From NCBI GenBank assembly GCA_965602635.1, contig CBFCZU010000288.1:1-5019 (forward strand): a stretch of DNA of 5,019 bases, written 5' to 3'. This stretch comes from CBFCZU01 sp965602635 (GTDB lineage Bacteria; Planctomycetota; Phycisphaerae; SM23-33). A program made the translations under genes and the position numbers. The notes beneath the pieces are model-generated. The model was not told where the DNA came from. It made no database searches and saw only the letters and a program-made list of their open reading frames with translations. Shown here piece by piece: positions 1-5,019 of the stretch (the stretch's first letter is position 1; every line of letters begins with the position of its first letter).

Positions 1-26
1 TGTGGGTTCGAGTCCCACCTCCGGCA
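1..26 (+). tRNA. 3' end of a tRNA gene, probably tRNA-Leu (partial)
   Basis: Bases 2-6 (GTGGG) pair perfectly with 14-18 (CCCAC) around the seven-base T loop TTCGAGT at 7-13, which is the canonical T arm. Bases 19-25 (CTCCGGC) would be the 3' strand of the acceptor stem, so the missing 5' end should begin GCCGGAG. Base 26 is the discriminator A. The next bases are TTC, so CCA is not encoded. An acceptor stem of this kind with discriminator A suits a leucine tRNA, but the anticodon lies outside the window, so the identity is an inference. tRNA 3' ends are common targets of tyrosine recombinases, and an integrase gene lies downstream in this window pointing back at this tRNA, so this may also be the element's attachment site. 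Confidence 0.82.
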
Positions 27-35
27 TTCGTGGAC

Positions 36-54
36 ACGCCGCGACAAGCGGCGT
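36..54. repeat. Perfect 7-bp inverted repeat just downstream of the tRNA
   Basis: ACGCCGC (36-42) and GCGGCGT (48-54) are exact reverse complements separated by five bases (GACAA). The stem is very GC-rich and begins ten bases after the tRNA. No T-run follows it, so it is not a typical intrinsic terminator. It could help end or process the tRNA transcript, or be part of the recombinase site. Confidence 0.6.
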
Positions 55-178
55 CGGGACGCGACACGTTCGCCCGTGTGCCAACCCCGCCGTGGCTGCG
101 TACGTTCCAAGAGTCCCGCACGACCTCCGCCAACACGGGCCAACGTGCGTCATGTCCCGTCAGGCCGAGACAAAAAAG

Positions 179-199
179 TGTGCGCCATTCTGTGCGCCA
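179..199. repeat. Tandem 9-bp direct repeat, possible integrase arm sites
   Basis: TGTGCGCCA occurs at 179-187 and again at 191-199 with a three-base spacer, giving a 12-base period. It lies about 150 bases from the tRNA end in non-coding DNA. Pairs of short direct repeats at this kind of distance from an attachment core are typical of arm-type sites bound by the N-terminal domain of tyrosine recombinases. The repeat is seen directly. The arm-site role is inferred. Confidence 0.4.
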
Positions 200-390
200 A
201 AACCAGCCAGTCACATGGGCGTCTCCGCATTCGAGGTTTGCCGGAATCGGGCCAACGGCGTATGGATGGATTGCTGCCACGCTGGCAATGTCGGCAAGCT
301 GATGGGGGGCTGACAGCACATCCCTCGCGGCGTGGCGCGCTGCGCCTCGGCGTTCTTGTTCGCCCGGGCGTGAGCGATTAGCTTGATGCG

Positions 391-903
391 ATGCTATTGC
401 TTCGTTGCACACATAGAGTCCTCCGGCTGTTCCACCAGCGCCCACGACAGGCGGAGCTGTGCGCCCCCGATGCCGGGCTGGGGGATTGGTACGTGAACTA
501 CTCGGCCCGCCGTCGCCAGGGATTCCTCGTCTTCGTGCACGCCAGGTCGCTCTACACGCTTCTCGTCGATGCCCGGCTGGCGACGTCCATTGACGCCCTT
601 GTGAACCGGATGCTCGAACGGCTGTTCCTGCACCTGGACGACATGGTAGCCGACGAGAAGGTCCTCGCGAAGGTGGCCAACGAGTACCGGCATGTACTGG
701 TCACCAAGACGGCTGACCGCAGCGTGCTGGGCTCGATGACCGACCTCATCAATCACTTGCGGTGGCACGCGGACAAGCAGATACAGGAGGCCGGGCACGT
801 GGATCTCGGCGACATCGAGGCGAGGCTGAACACCATCCCGCAGCGACCGATCGGGTGGTCTGTGGCCGTGGAGCGTTTCATGGAGTTGTGCTCGACGTTG
901 TAG
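391..903 (+). CDS. DUF6933-type protein of unknown function
   Basis: This 170-residue protein matches what I recall of the DUF6933 family. It has the family-like opening MLLLRCTHRVL, a GLGDWYVN block (residues 29-36, usually LGDWHAN), a hydrophobic strand GFLVFVHARSLYTLLV (44-59), and the hallmark T-x-DRSVLGSMTDL (107-119, usually NRSVLGSMND). Family members are about this length, so the gene looks complete. No enzyme motif, signal peptide or membrane segment is visible, and the family's function is unknown to me. The start is fixed by the conserved N-terminal motif rather than by a ribosome binding site, because no Shine-Dalgarno sequence precedes the ATG. The gene ends 36 bases before the next plus-strand gene and is probably the first of a three-gene operon. 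The family assignment is from memory of the motif. Confidence 0.82.
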   Translation: MLLLRCTHRVLRLFHQRPRQAELCAPDAGLGDWYVNYSARRRQGFLVFVHARSLYTLLVDARLATSIDALVNRMLERLFLHLDDMVADEKVLAKVANEYRHVLVTKTADRSVLGSMTDLINHLRWHADKQIQEAGHVDLGDIEARLNTIPQRPIGWSVAVERFMELCSTL

Positions 904-928
904 GCTCGGCCACTCGGCGACCCCAACC

Positions 929-934
929 AGGAGG
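929..934 (+). promoter_or_regulatory. Strong ribosome binding site for the SAM-like-domain gene
   Basis: AGGAGG lies five bases before the ATG at 940, a near-perfect Shine-Dalgarno. It fixes the start of the second gene and contrasts with the first gene of the operon, which has none. Confidence 0.8.
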
Positions 935-939
935 CGACT

Positions 940-1653
940 ATGGCAAAGCGAGAGATCGGTCTGGCGGCCAGGCCTATCCAGGCCGTCCTTGAGGAGTTCC
1001 TGGCCGATCAGGCCAAGAGGCTCAAGCCTGCGACCCTGCGCCGGTACGAGTCGGTTATCGAGCTGTTCGAGCACTCGATGGACGACTACGGCCCGAGTGG
1101 CCTCGACGAAGCCGAGACCGCGCTCTGGAAGCGGTTCTTCGACGCCAAGGGCTCGGACCACAAGGAGTTCTGCGAGGTCTTCGGTCCGAAGAAGATCCCC
1201 CAGAACGTCGGGGAGTTTCTCGGGTGGTTCATGCCTCGCAAGGTGATGTGCGGGCAGGATCTCCTCCGCGCGGCCGGGACGGTGACCAAGAAGCTCAGCA
1301 AGTGGCTGGCCGACAAGGGCTATGTGGACGGCGATACCGCCGATCGGATGAAGGACAGGGGCGCGCGGGCCGCGAGAGACCTGCCCGCCGCTGAGGCGAT
1401 GGCCCAGACGCTGGACGACTATGCCGGCGCGACGACCGGTGCCTTCACTGAGCAGGTCGAGGGCCAGTTCCACGTCCGCGCCGTGGGCACGTCCTCCCTG
1501 GCGTTGGCCGACCTGTTCGGTAACGTGGAGGCGACGGTTCCCGTGCCGGCCAGGGCCGCCAAGGCCTGCAAGCCCGGCTGGACGATCTCCGGCTGCCTCG
1601 GCCGAACCCGCCGCGGGTGGCGGCTGGTGGAAGTCTGGAACGTCTACACCTGA
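940..1653 (+). CDS. Recombinase-like core-binding (SAM-like) domain protein without catalytic domain
   Basis: The 237-residue product has an N-terminal helical region (about residues 10-125) resembling the SAM-like core-binding domain of tyrosine recombinases, with LKPATLRRYESVIELFEHSMDDYG at 28-51. Family-like blocks follow: EFCEVFGPKKIPQNVGEFLGWFMPRKV (76-102) and LLRAAGTVTKKLSKWLADKGY (108-128). After a linker (about 130-170), the C-terminal part looks beta-rich and ends GWRLVEVWNVYT (226-237), similar to the EVGNVYP-type ending I recall in homologues. The recombinase catalytic residues (R, K, HxxR, H, Y) are absent, and the matching C-terminus argues that this is a complete family member rather than a truncated integrase. 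DNA binding is likely but unproven, and the role is unknown. A strong AGGAGG precedes the start. The next gene begins ten bases after the stop, so the two are probably translationally linked. Confidence 0.85.
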   Translation: MAKREIGLAARPIQAVLEEFLADQAKRLKPATLRRYESVIELFEHSMDDYGPSGLDEAETALWKRFFDAKGSDHKEFCEVFGPKKIPQNVGEFLGWFMPRKVMCGQDLLRAAGTVTKKLSKWLADKGYVDGDTADRMKDRGARAARDLPAAEAMAQTLDDYAGATTGAFTEQVEGQFHVRAVGTSSLALADLFGNVEATVPVPARAAKACKPGWTISGCLGRTRRGWRLVEVWNVYT

Positions 1654-1663
1654 GGGCACCGCT

Positions 1664-2797
1664 ATGAGCGAGTACCAATACTACGAGTTCCAGACCATCG
1701 ATCGGCCCCTCGACGAGAGAGAGATCGCCGAGTTGAGGGCCATCTCCACCCGCGCGACCATCACGGCTACGAGCTTCACGAACACGTACAACTGGGGCGA
1801 TCTCAAGGCCGACCCGTGGCAGTTGCTCGACAAGTACTTCGACGCGTTCCTGTACGTGGCGAACTGGGGCAGCCACTGGCTGGGCCTCCGCGTCCCCACC
1901 GACGCGATCGACCTTGGCGAGCTCCAGGCCTACAAGACGCCGGAGAGCTTCACGATCTCCCGCCGGAAACGGCACACGGTCCTCCGCTTCTGCTCCGACG
2001 TGGAGCCCGACGGCTGGGAGGAGGGAGAGGGCTGGCTGGCAAGCCTAGTCTCCCTCCGTGCGGACATTCTCCGCGGTGACCTCTGCGCGCCGTACCTGGC
2101 GTGGCTCGCGGACCTCCAGCGTGCCATCGTCGAACAGGACTGCGAGCCGCCCCTGCCGGCCGGACTGGGCGACCTGTCGGCCCCACTGAAGAGCCTGGCC
2201 GACTTCCTGCGTCTCGACGAAGACCTCGTCCGTGCCGCAGCCGACGCCAGTGACGCGATGCCGGAGCAGACGCCTGACTCGCGGGAAGCACTTGCCGCCT
2301 GGGTGCGGTCGCTGGCCGAGGCCGAGAAGGCCGCCCTGCTCTGCCGCGTTGCCCGGGGCGACGGCCATGTGCAATGGGAACTCCAGGCGCAGTTCCGGAA
2401 GTCATGCCAGTGTCGCGATCAGCGGCTGGCGGCCGATGCCTCCAGCCGCCGGTCCGTCAACGCCCTGCTCGACGCCCGGGATGAGTACCTCAAGCAACGT
2501 CAGCAGCGCCAAGCCGCTGAGCGGGCTCGCGAGCAGCGCGAAGCCGCCGCGAGGCGGAAGGCGTATCTGAAAGACCTGGCCGGGAGGCAGGATGCCGTCC
2601 GAGCCGAGATCGGGGAACTCGTCGAGACGAGGCAGCAGAGCGGCTACGACCGCGCCGTCGGGCTGCTGATCGACCTCCGCGACGCTGCTTCGCTGGCTGG
2701 CAACCCGGAGGCCCTGGGGCAATATGTCATGGAGCTTCGCCAGAGGCACGCCAGGAAGACGAGCTTCCTCCGACGCCTGGAGCAGGCCGGGCTGTAG
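1664..2797 (+). CDS. Conserved protein of unknown function, C-terminal coiled coil (377 aa)
   Basis: The N-terminal block MSEYQYYEFQTIDRPLDEREI with ATITATSFTNTYNWGDLKADP (31-51) and YFDAFLYVANWGSHWLGLRVP (58-78) matches a widespread uncharacterised bacterial family that I recognise only by sequence style. Residues 117-145 hold another family-like block (GWEEGEGWLASLVSLRADILRGDL). Residues about 264-323 are rich in R, E, Q and A and should form a long charged coiled coil. The tail RHARKTSFLRRLEQAGL is also family-like, so the gene looks complete. No catalytic motif, signal peptide or membrane segment is seen. Start choice: the frame is open upstream to 1421, but the conserved N-terminus begins at the ATG at 1664, ten bases after the previous stop, with a weak GAGGG overlapping that stop. 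The tight spacing suggests a functional partnership with the SAM-like protein. It ends 18 bases before the convergent integrase gene. Confidence 0.85.
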   Translation: MSEYQYYEFQTIDRPLDEREIAELRAISTRATITATSFTNTYNWGDLKADPWQLLDKYFDAFLYVANWGSHWLGLRVPTDAIDLGELQAYKTPESFTISRRKRHTVLRFCSDVEPDGWEEGEGWLASLVSLRADILRGDLCAPYLAWLADLQRAIVEQDCEPPLPAGLGDLSAPLKSLADFLRLDEDLVRAAADASDAMPEQTPDSREALAAWVRSLAEAEKAALLCRVARGDGHVQWELQAQFRKSCQCRDQRLAADASSRRSVNALLDARDEYLKQRQQRQAAERAREQREAAARRKAYLKDLAGRQDAVRAEIGELVETRQQSGYDRAVGLLIDLRDAASLAGNPEALGQYVMELRQRHARKTSFLRRLEQAGL

Positions 2798-2815
2798 GCG
2801 CCGAGATGCTGGCCG

Positions 2816-4087
2816 TCATGTCCGCTCCGCCGGCTCGTCCGTCGCCGCCTCCATCGCGTCCGGCACGGCGGGGAGCTTGCGGATGTCGGTGGCGAGGTCG
2901 GCGATGGCGACGTGGGTGTAGACGTTCATCGTCAGGTCGATGGTGCTGTGCCGTGCGAGGGCCTGTGCATTGCGGGGATGCACCCCGGCGCGGGCCAGGT
3001 TGGAGATGAAGGTGTGGCGCAGGGCGTGGAAGTCGGCGACGCGCCCGGTATCGTCCTCGTAGTCGACGTCCGCTGCCGTCAGGTCCACGCGGATCATGGT
3101 CGAGCCCTGCCGGCGGCTGGCCCAGTCGCCGTCCCACAGACGCTCGCCGGCCGGGCGCCCCGCCAGCCAAGCCCGGAGCATCTCGGCTACGTCGCCCCGC
3201 AAGGGCAGCACGGCCTCCTCGCCGTTCTTCGTGTACGCGCCGAGGCAGCGGACGGTGGGCATCGGGCTGGTCAGATCGAGTGACGCCGGCGTCAGCGATG
3301 CCAGCTCGCTGGCCCGCAGCCCCGTGTTGGCGGCGACGATGTACAGCATCGCCCGGTCCGGCCCCGACAGGCCCATGAATGGCTCGGGCGAGCGCCGCGC
3401 CGCGGCGACGAGGGCGCCCATCTCCTCGTCCGATAGGTTCCGCCGACGACGCTTCTTGTCGGCCGCCGTCAGCTTCAGGACGCGAATGCCGGCGATGGGG
3501 TCCTCGCGGAGACGGCGATCTCGCAGCATCCACCGGAAGAAGTTCCGCAGGGCCCGCAGGTAGTGGTTGGACGAGGAGACGCTCAACCCGCCCCGCCGCA
3601 GTTCCGCCAGGCACTGCTCGATCCGGCCGGGTGTGACGTCGGCCACGGTGAAGGCCTTGGTGTGGTTGAAGACCTTCCTGCACCGGCTGACCGTCCTATC
3701 CACATGGTCGACCGTGTTGCCCTTGTTGCCCAGATACGTCGCGAAGTCCTCCAGGTGCCCTTCCAGAGGCCGCCGCCGATGCGCTTCCAGAGGGTCGGCC
3801 AGACCGGCCTGGCCACGCTCCATGCGTTTGATGATCTTCAGCTCTTTGGCGGTCGACGAGGCCTTGTCGGTGTACCCCTTCCACTCCAGCCACTTGCCCG
3901 TGTCCGGGTCGCGAAGGCGGACGTACCAGCACCGCGACTCCTGGACCATCCGGTCGCCCCTGCGGTTCAGCGGCATCGTCCTCGTCTTACCCCGGGCCGT
4001 GACCCATCGTGCGTGCTTCCTGCCGTCGCGTTCGATGATCTCCGCCTCGGGCGGGATCGGCCGACTGTGCCGTCGCTTCACAAGCAT
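2816..4087 (-). CDS. Tyrosine recombinase / site-specific integrase
   Basis: This complete 423-residue integrase should catalyse insertion and excision of the element. The N-terminal part (about 20-95, with W54, Y55 and KWLEWKGYTDKASS) looks like an arm-type DNA-binding domain. A core-binding domain spans about 105-195. The catalytic domain carries every expected residue: R258 in NTGLRASEL, K287 in YTKNGEEAVLPL, H354 and R357 in HALRHTF, H380 in ARHSTIDLT, and nucleophile Y390 in NVYTHV. The style resembles planctomycete integrases. An open frame extends to 4276 but would overlap the upstream gene. The ATG at 4087 has AAGGAG (4099-4094) six bases before it and is the better start. It is the last gene of a minus-strand run and points towards the tRNA, fitting tRNA-targeted integration. 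There is no clear terminator in the 18 bases between the convergent stops. Confidence 0.95.
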   Translation of the reverse strand: MLVKRRHSRPIPPEAEIIERDGRKHARWVTARGKTRTMPLNRRGDRMVQESRCWYVRLRDPDTGKWLEWKGYTDKASSTAKELKIIKRMERGQAGLADPLEAHRRRPLEGHLEDFATYLGNKGNTVDHVDRTVSRCRKVFNHTKAFTVADVTPGRIEQCLAELRRGGLSVSSSNHYLRALRNFFRWMLRDRRLREDPIAGIRVLKLTAADKKRRRRNLSDEEMGALVAAARRSPEPFMGLSGPDRAMLYIVAANTGLRASELASLTPASLDLTSPMPTVRCLGAYTKNGEEAVLPLRGDVAEMLRAWLAGRPAGERLWDGDWASRRQGSTMIRVDLTAADVDYEDDTGRVADFHALRHTFISNLARAGVHPRNAQALARHSTIDLTMNVYTHVAIADLATDIRKLPAVPDAMEAATDEPAERT

Positions 4088-4093
4088 TCTCGT

Positions 4094-4099
4094 CTCCTT
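4094..4099 (-). promoter_or_regulatory. Ribosome binding site deciding the integrase start
   Basis: On the minus strand AAGGAG is followed by six bases and then the ATG at 4087. This selects that start over the in-frame ATG at 4276, which lies inside the upstream helix-turn-helix gene. Confidence 0.8.
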
Positions 4100-4173
4100 G
4101 CAGTGCCATCGGTTGCCTAACGTGGTCTGGCACTGAGCCTCGACCGGCGCGAAGGACTCAAGGGCTTTTCCGC

Positions 4174-4201
4174 AGAATCGGGCGGGATTCCGAGAGAATC
4201 T
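4174..4201. promoter_or_regulatory. Phased GAATC/GATTC repeats between the HTH gene and the integrase
   Basis: GAATC at 4175-4179, GATTC at 4186-4190 and GAATC at 4196-4200 have centres 11 and 10 bases apart, roughly one helical turn each. The outer two are a direct repeat of AGAATC, and the middle one is inverted relative to both. The cluster is in the 125-base gap before the integrase start, about 75 bases upstream of its ribosome binding site. It may be an operator for the integrase, perhaps bound by the neighbouring helix-turn-helix protein. Binding is inference, and a chance arrangement is possible. Confidence 0.3.
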
Positions 4202-4212
4202 GCCCTGTCCCG

Positions 4213-4554
4213 TCACGCGTTCCGGACGGGCTTGCAGCCGTCCCCGATCCACTGCTCCAGGTCGGCCCGGTTCCACCTCCGCATGCCGCCCAGCCGGATG
4301 GGCGCCGGGAATTCCCCACGCGACACGAGCCGGTCAAGCGTTCGGGCCGAGACGGCCACGAGCCCGGCCGCCTCGTGTTTCGTGATGAGGAGGACCTCGC
4401 TGGCGGGCTTCCTTCCGCCGACCGCCGTCGCACTCTCCCTGCGAGCCCCACAGCGGCCCGGTCGCGAGGGGCGCCAGACCGGGCGTCTCCCATCCGCGTT
4501 CCGGGGCGTGTTGACGAACATCGAGCTACGCCAAGCTTCCATGCTGTATGCCAC
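4213..4554 (-). CDS. AlpA/excisionase-like helix-turn-helix protein
   Basis: The C-terminal half (about residues 55-107) is a typical excisionase-family winged helix-turn-helix: LLITKHEAAGLVAVSARTLDRLVSRGEFPAPIRLGG followed by MRRWNRADLEQWI. Such proteins act as recombination directionality factors or regulators of the adjacent integrase. The N-terminal half (about 1-50) is rich in arginine, glycine and proline and has no recognisable fold, so the protein (113 residues) is longer than minimal family members of about 60-80. Start choice: a GTG at 4554 has AAGGAG (4568-4563) eight bases upstream. The ATG at 4542 would be about 20 bases from that site, and the ATG at 4602 has no clear site. The gene is upstream of the integrase on the same strand with a 125-base gap, the common xis-int order. 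Whether it promotes excision is not shown. Confidence 0.85.
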   Translation of the reverse strand: MAYSMEAWRSSMFVNTPRNADGRRPVWRPSRPGRCGARRESATAVGGRKPASEVLLITKHEAAGLVAVSARTLDRLVSRGEFPAPIRLGGMRRWNRADLEQWIGDGCKPVRNA

Positions 4555-4562
4555 GACCTTGT

Positions 4563-4568
4563 CTCCTT
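4563..4568 (-). promoter_or_regulatory. Ribosome binding site favouring a GTG start for the HTH gene
   Basis: AAGGAG on the minus strand lies eight bases before the GTG at 4554 and too far from the ATG at 4542, so it argues for a GTG start. Confidence 0.6.
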
Positions 4569-4633
4569 CCGCCGGCCTTGGCCGGCTCGTCCACCCGGTC
4601 ATCCACCGTGACGCCCGGGACCAGTGATCTCGT

Positions 4634-4873
4634 TCACACCTTCACGTCGGTCACGCCATGCCGAGCAACGGCGGCGGCCATCGAAGCTGCCTCCCACCGA
4701 AGCCGTAGCCGCCTGCGGTACGCTCGCTGGCGACAGGCAGCCCGGCAGTACGTCGCCTTGGGGCGGCTGGCGTAGAGCACCGCGCCGCAGACCGGACACA
4801 CACGCCGGTAGCACCCGCGATGGTCGCCATGCCGGAGCCAAGAGGCTCGTAAGATGTCCCTATGGCTCAACAT
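4634..4873 (-). CDS. Small zinc-ribbon-like basic protein
   Basis: This 79-residue protein has a four-cysteine zinc-binding pattern: C26-P-V-C29-G, then thirteen residues, then C43 and C47 in TYCRAACRQRAYRRR. The CPxCG ... YCS/RxACRQxAYRRR signature occurs in many short uncharacterised proteins of phages, plasmids and integrative elements. The strongly basic tail after the second cysteine pair suggests nucleic-acid binding. The ATG has AGGA (4882-4879) five bases upstream on the minus strand. It is the first gene of the probable minus-strand operon and ends 79 bases before the helix-turn-helix gene. No precise function can be assigned. Opposite-strand frames over the same bases show no such motif. 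Confidence 0.75.
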   Translation of the reverse strand: MLSHRDILRASWLRHGDHRGCYRRVCPVCGAVLYASRPKATYCRAACRQRAYRRRLRLRWEAASMAAAVARHGVTDVKV

Positions 4874-4936
4874 AGCGTTCCTGGACTACCTCGGCGCGTT
4901 ACGGCTGAAAACCGGACACGCCCAACAAACTCTCTT

Positions 4937-4960
4937 ACTGGCCGCGACTGGTTCCGCTGG
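4937..4960. repeat. Helically phased CTGG direct repeats upstream of the minus-strand operon
   Basis: CTGG occurs at 4938-4941, 4948-4951 and 4957-4960, with the first two extended to ACTGG. The spacing is 10 and then 9 bases, so the copies lie on nearly the same DNA face. They sit between the zinc-ribbon gene start and the AT-rich right edge, where a regulator or directionality factor could bind. The repeats are seen directly, but they are short and may be fortuitous. Confidence 0.3.
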
Positions 4961-4980
4961 CATCATATAAATACTTTTTC
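4961..4980. promoter_or_regulatory. AT-rich, promoter-like segment at the right edge
   Basis: The segment contains TATAAAT (4966-4972) on the plus strand and TATGAT (4967-4962) on the minus strand, in sharp contrast to the GC-rich remainder. Either could be a -10 element, for the minus-strand zinc-ribbon/HTH/integrase run or for a plus-strand gene beginning near 4992. No good TTGACA-like -35 is found at the right distance for either, so direction and activity are uncertain. Confidence 0.3.
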
Positions 4981-4988
4981 AGGAAGTA

Positions 4989-5011
4989 CCTATGACGTTC
5001 TTGTGCATAGG
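4989..5011. repeat. 6-bp inverted repeat, possible operator
   Basis: CCTATG (4989-4994) and CATAGG (5006-5011) are exact reverse complements separated by 11 bases, so their centres are 17 bases apart. This geometry suits a dimeric regulator binding site, close to the AT-rich segment. The left arm overlaps a possible ATG at 4992. A site this short can arise by chance. Confidence 0.3.
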
Positions 5012-5019
5012 AGTATTGC
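4992..5019 (+). CDS. Possible start of a plus-strand gene cut by the window end
   Basis: An ATG at 4992 is preceded by AGGAAG (4981-4986) with a five-base spacer, and the frame stays open to the window edge, reading MTFLCIGVL. An AT-rich promoter-like segment lies just upstream, and the gene would diverge from the minus-strand operon. Nine codons are too few to recognise a product, so this is a weak call resting only on the ribosome binding site and context. Confidence 0.22.

Larger units (their letters stand above)
27..390. other. Gene-free stretch between tRNA and first operon (putative att-proximal region)
   Basis: I see no convincing gene in this 364-base stretch. The open frames crossing it have no family resemblance and no ribosome binding site. 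It holds a perfect hairpin at 36-54, a smaller stem at 64-79 (ACACG/CGTGT around six bases), a tandem repeat TGTGCGCCA at 179-187 and 191-199, a separated direct repeat CGGGCCAACG at 136-145 and 248-257, and a small stem TGCCA-CGC-TGGCA at 275-287. This density of short repeats next to a tRNA 3' end would suit integrase or accessory-protein binding sites of an att region, but that is inference. Confidence 0.45.

Noticed and set aside
36..54. Intrinsic terminator after the tRNA
   Set aside because: The stem is perfect but no T-run follows, so only an inverted repeat is claimed.
2..313. 103-codon plus-strand open frame over the tRNA end and beyond
   Set aside because: It starts inside the tRNA T arm, has no ribosome binding site, and matches nothing recognisable.
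940..1653. Truncated integrase pseudogene
   Set aside because: The C-terminal region after the SAM-like part is not a decayed catalytic domain but a family-like ending (GWRLVEVWNVYT), and the frame is intact with a strong ribosome binding site.
394..1659. Long 421-codon open frame on the minus strand
   Set aside because: It lies opposite two plus-strand genes with clear family motifs and a strong ribosome binding site. Its translation is low-complexity and shows no family resemblance, as expected of antisense frames in GC-rich DNA.
1421..1663. Upstream extension of the 377-aa protein
   Set aside because: The extension overlaps the SAM-like gene in another frame and is low-complexity. The conserved N-terminus begins at the ATG at 1664.
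2727..3683. 318-codon minus-strand open frame inside the integrase region
   Set aside because: It overlaps the integrase in another frame of the same strand. Its product is arginine-, proline- and glycine-rich with no motif, while the integrase frame carries all catalytic residues.
4088..4276. 63-codon N-terminal extension of the integrase
   Set aside because: It would overlap the helix-turn-helix gene, has no ribosome binding site at 4276, and its sequence is not integrase-like. A good AAGGAG precedes the ATG at 4087.
4874..5019. Second copy of the tRNA 3' end (opposite att site)
   Set aside because: I searched by eye for TTCGAGTCCCACC-like sequence in both orientations near the right edge and found none. 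The other end, if real, lies outside the window.
1..5019. CRISPR array or rRNA
   Set aside because: No regularly spaced repeats of 20 or more bases and no rRNA-like stretches were seen on either strand.

Overview
The window is GC-rich bacterial DNA that reads as one end of an integrated mobile element. The best taxonomic hint is the integrase. Its N-terminal arm-binding region, and the stretch just before and after the first catalytic arginine (GPDRAMLY, then NTGLRASEL), resemble integrases I associate with Planctomycetota. That is a judgement from remembered family resemblance, so the phylum is a tentative call.

Layout from left to right. Bases 1-26 are the 3' end of a tRNA gene, probably tRNA-Leu, whose body lies outside the window. 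Bases 27-390 hold no convincing gene, but contain a perfect hairpin beside the tRNA and a tandem 9-bp repeat that could be recombinase arm sites. Bases 391-2797 carry three plus-strand genes with short gaps, likely one operon: a DUF6933-type protein, a protein with a tyrosine-recombinase-like N-terminal DNA-binding (SAM-like) domain but no catalytic domain, and a 377-residue protein with a conserved N-terminal block and a C-terminal coiled coil. None has a known function that I can assign.

Bases 2816-4873 carry three minus-strand genes facing the first operon: a small zinc-ribbon protein, an AlpA/excisionase-like helix-turn-helix protein, and a complete tyrosine recombinase with all six catalytic positions. 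These probably form the integration/excision module, transcribed from the AT-rich right edge towards the tRNA. That right edge (about 4937-5019) has helically phased short repeats, an inverted repeat, and a possible start of a divergent plus-strand gene cut off by the window end.

Working model: an integrative element inserted at the tRNA 3' end, with the recombination genes reading towards the att site and three cargo genes between the integrase and the tRNA. The second copy of the tRNA 3' end, which would prove insertion, is not in this window. The most interesting unexplained unit is the pair at 940-2797: a catalysis-free recombinase-like DNA-binding protein translated almost in contact with a large conserved protein of unknown role.
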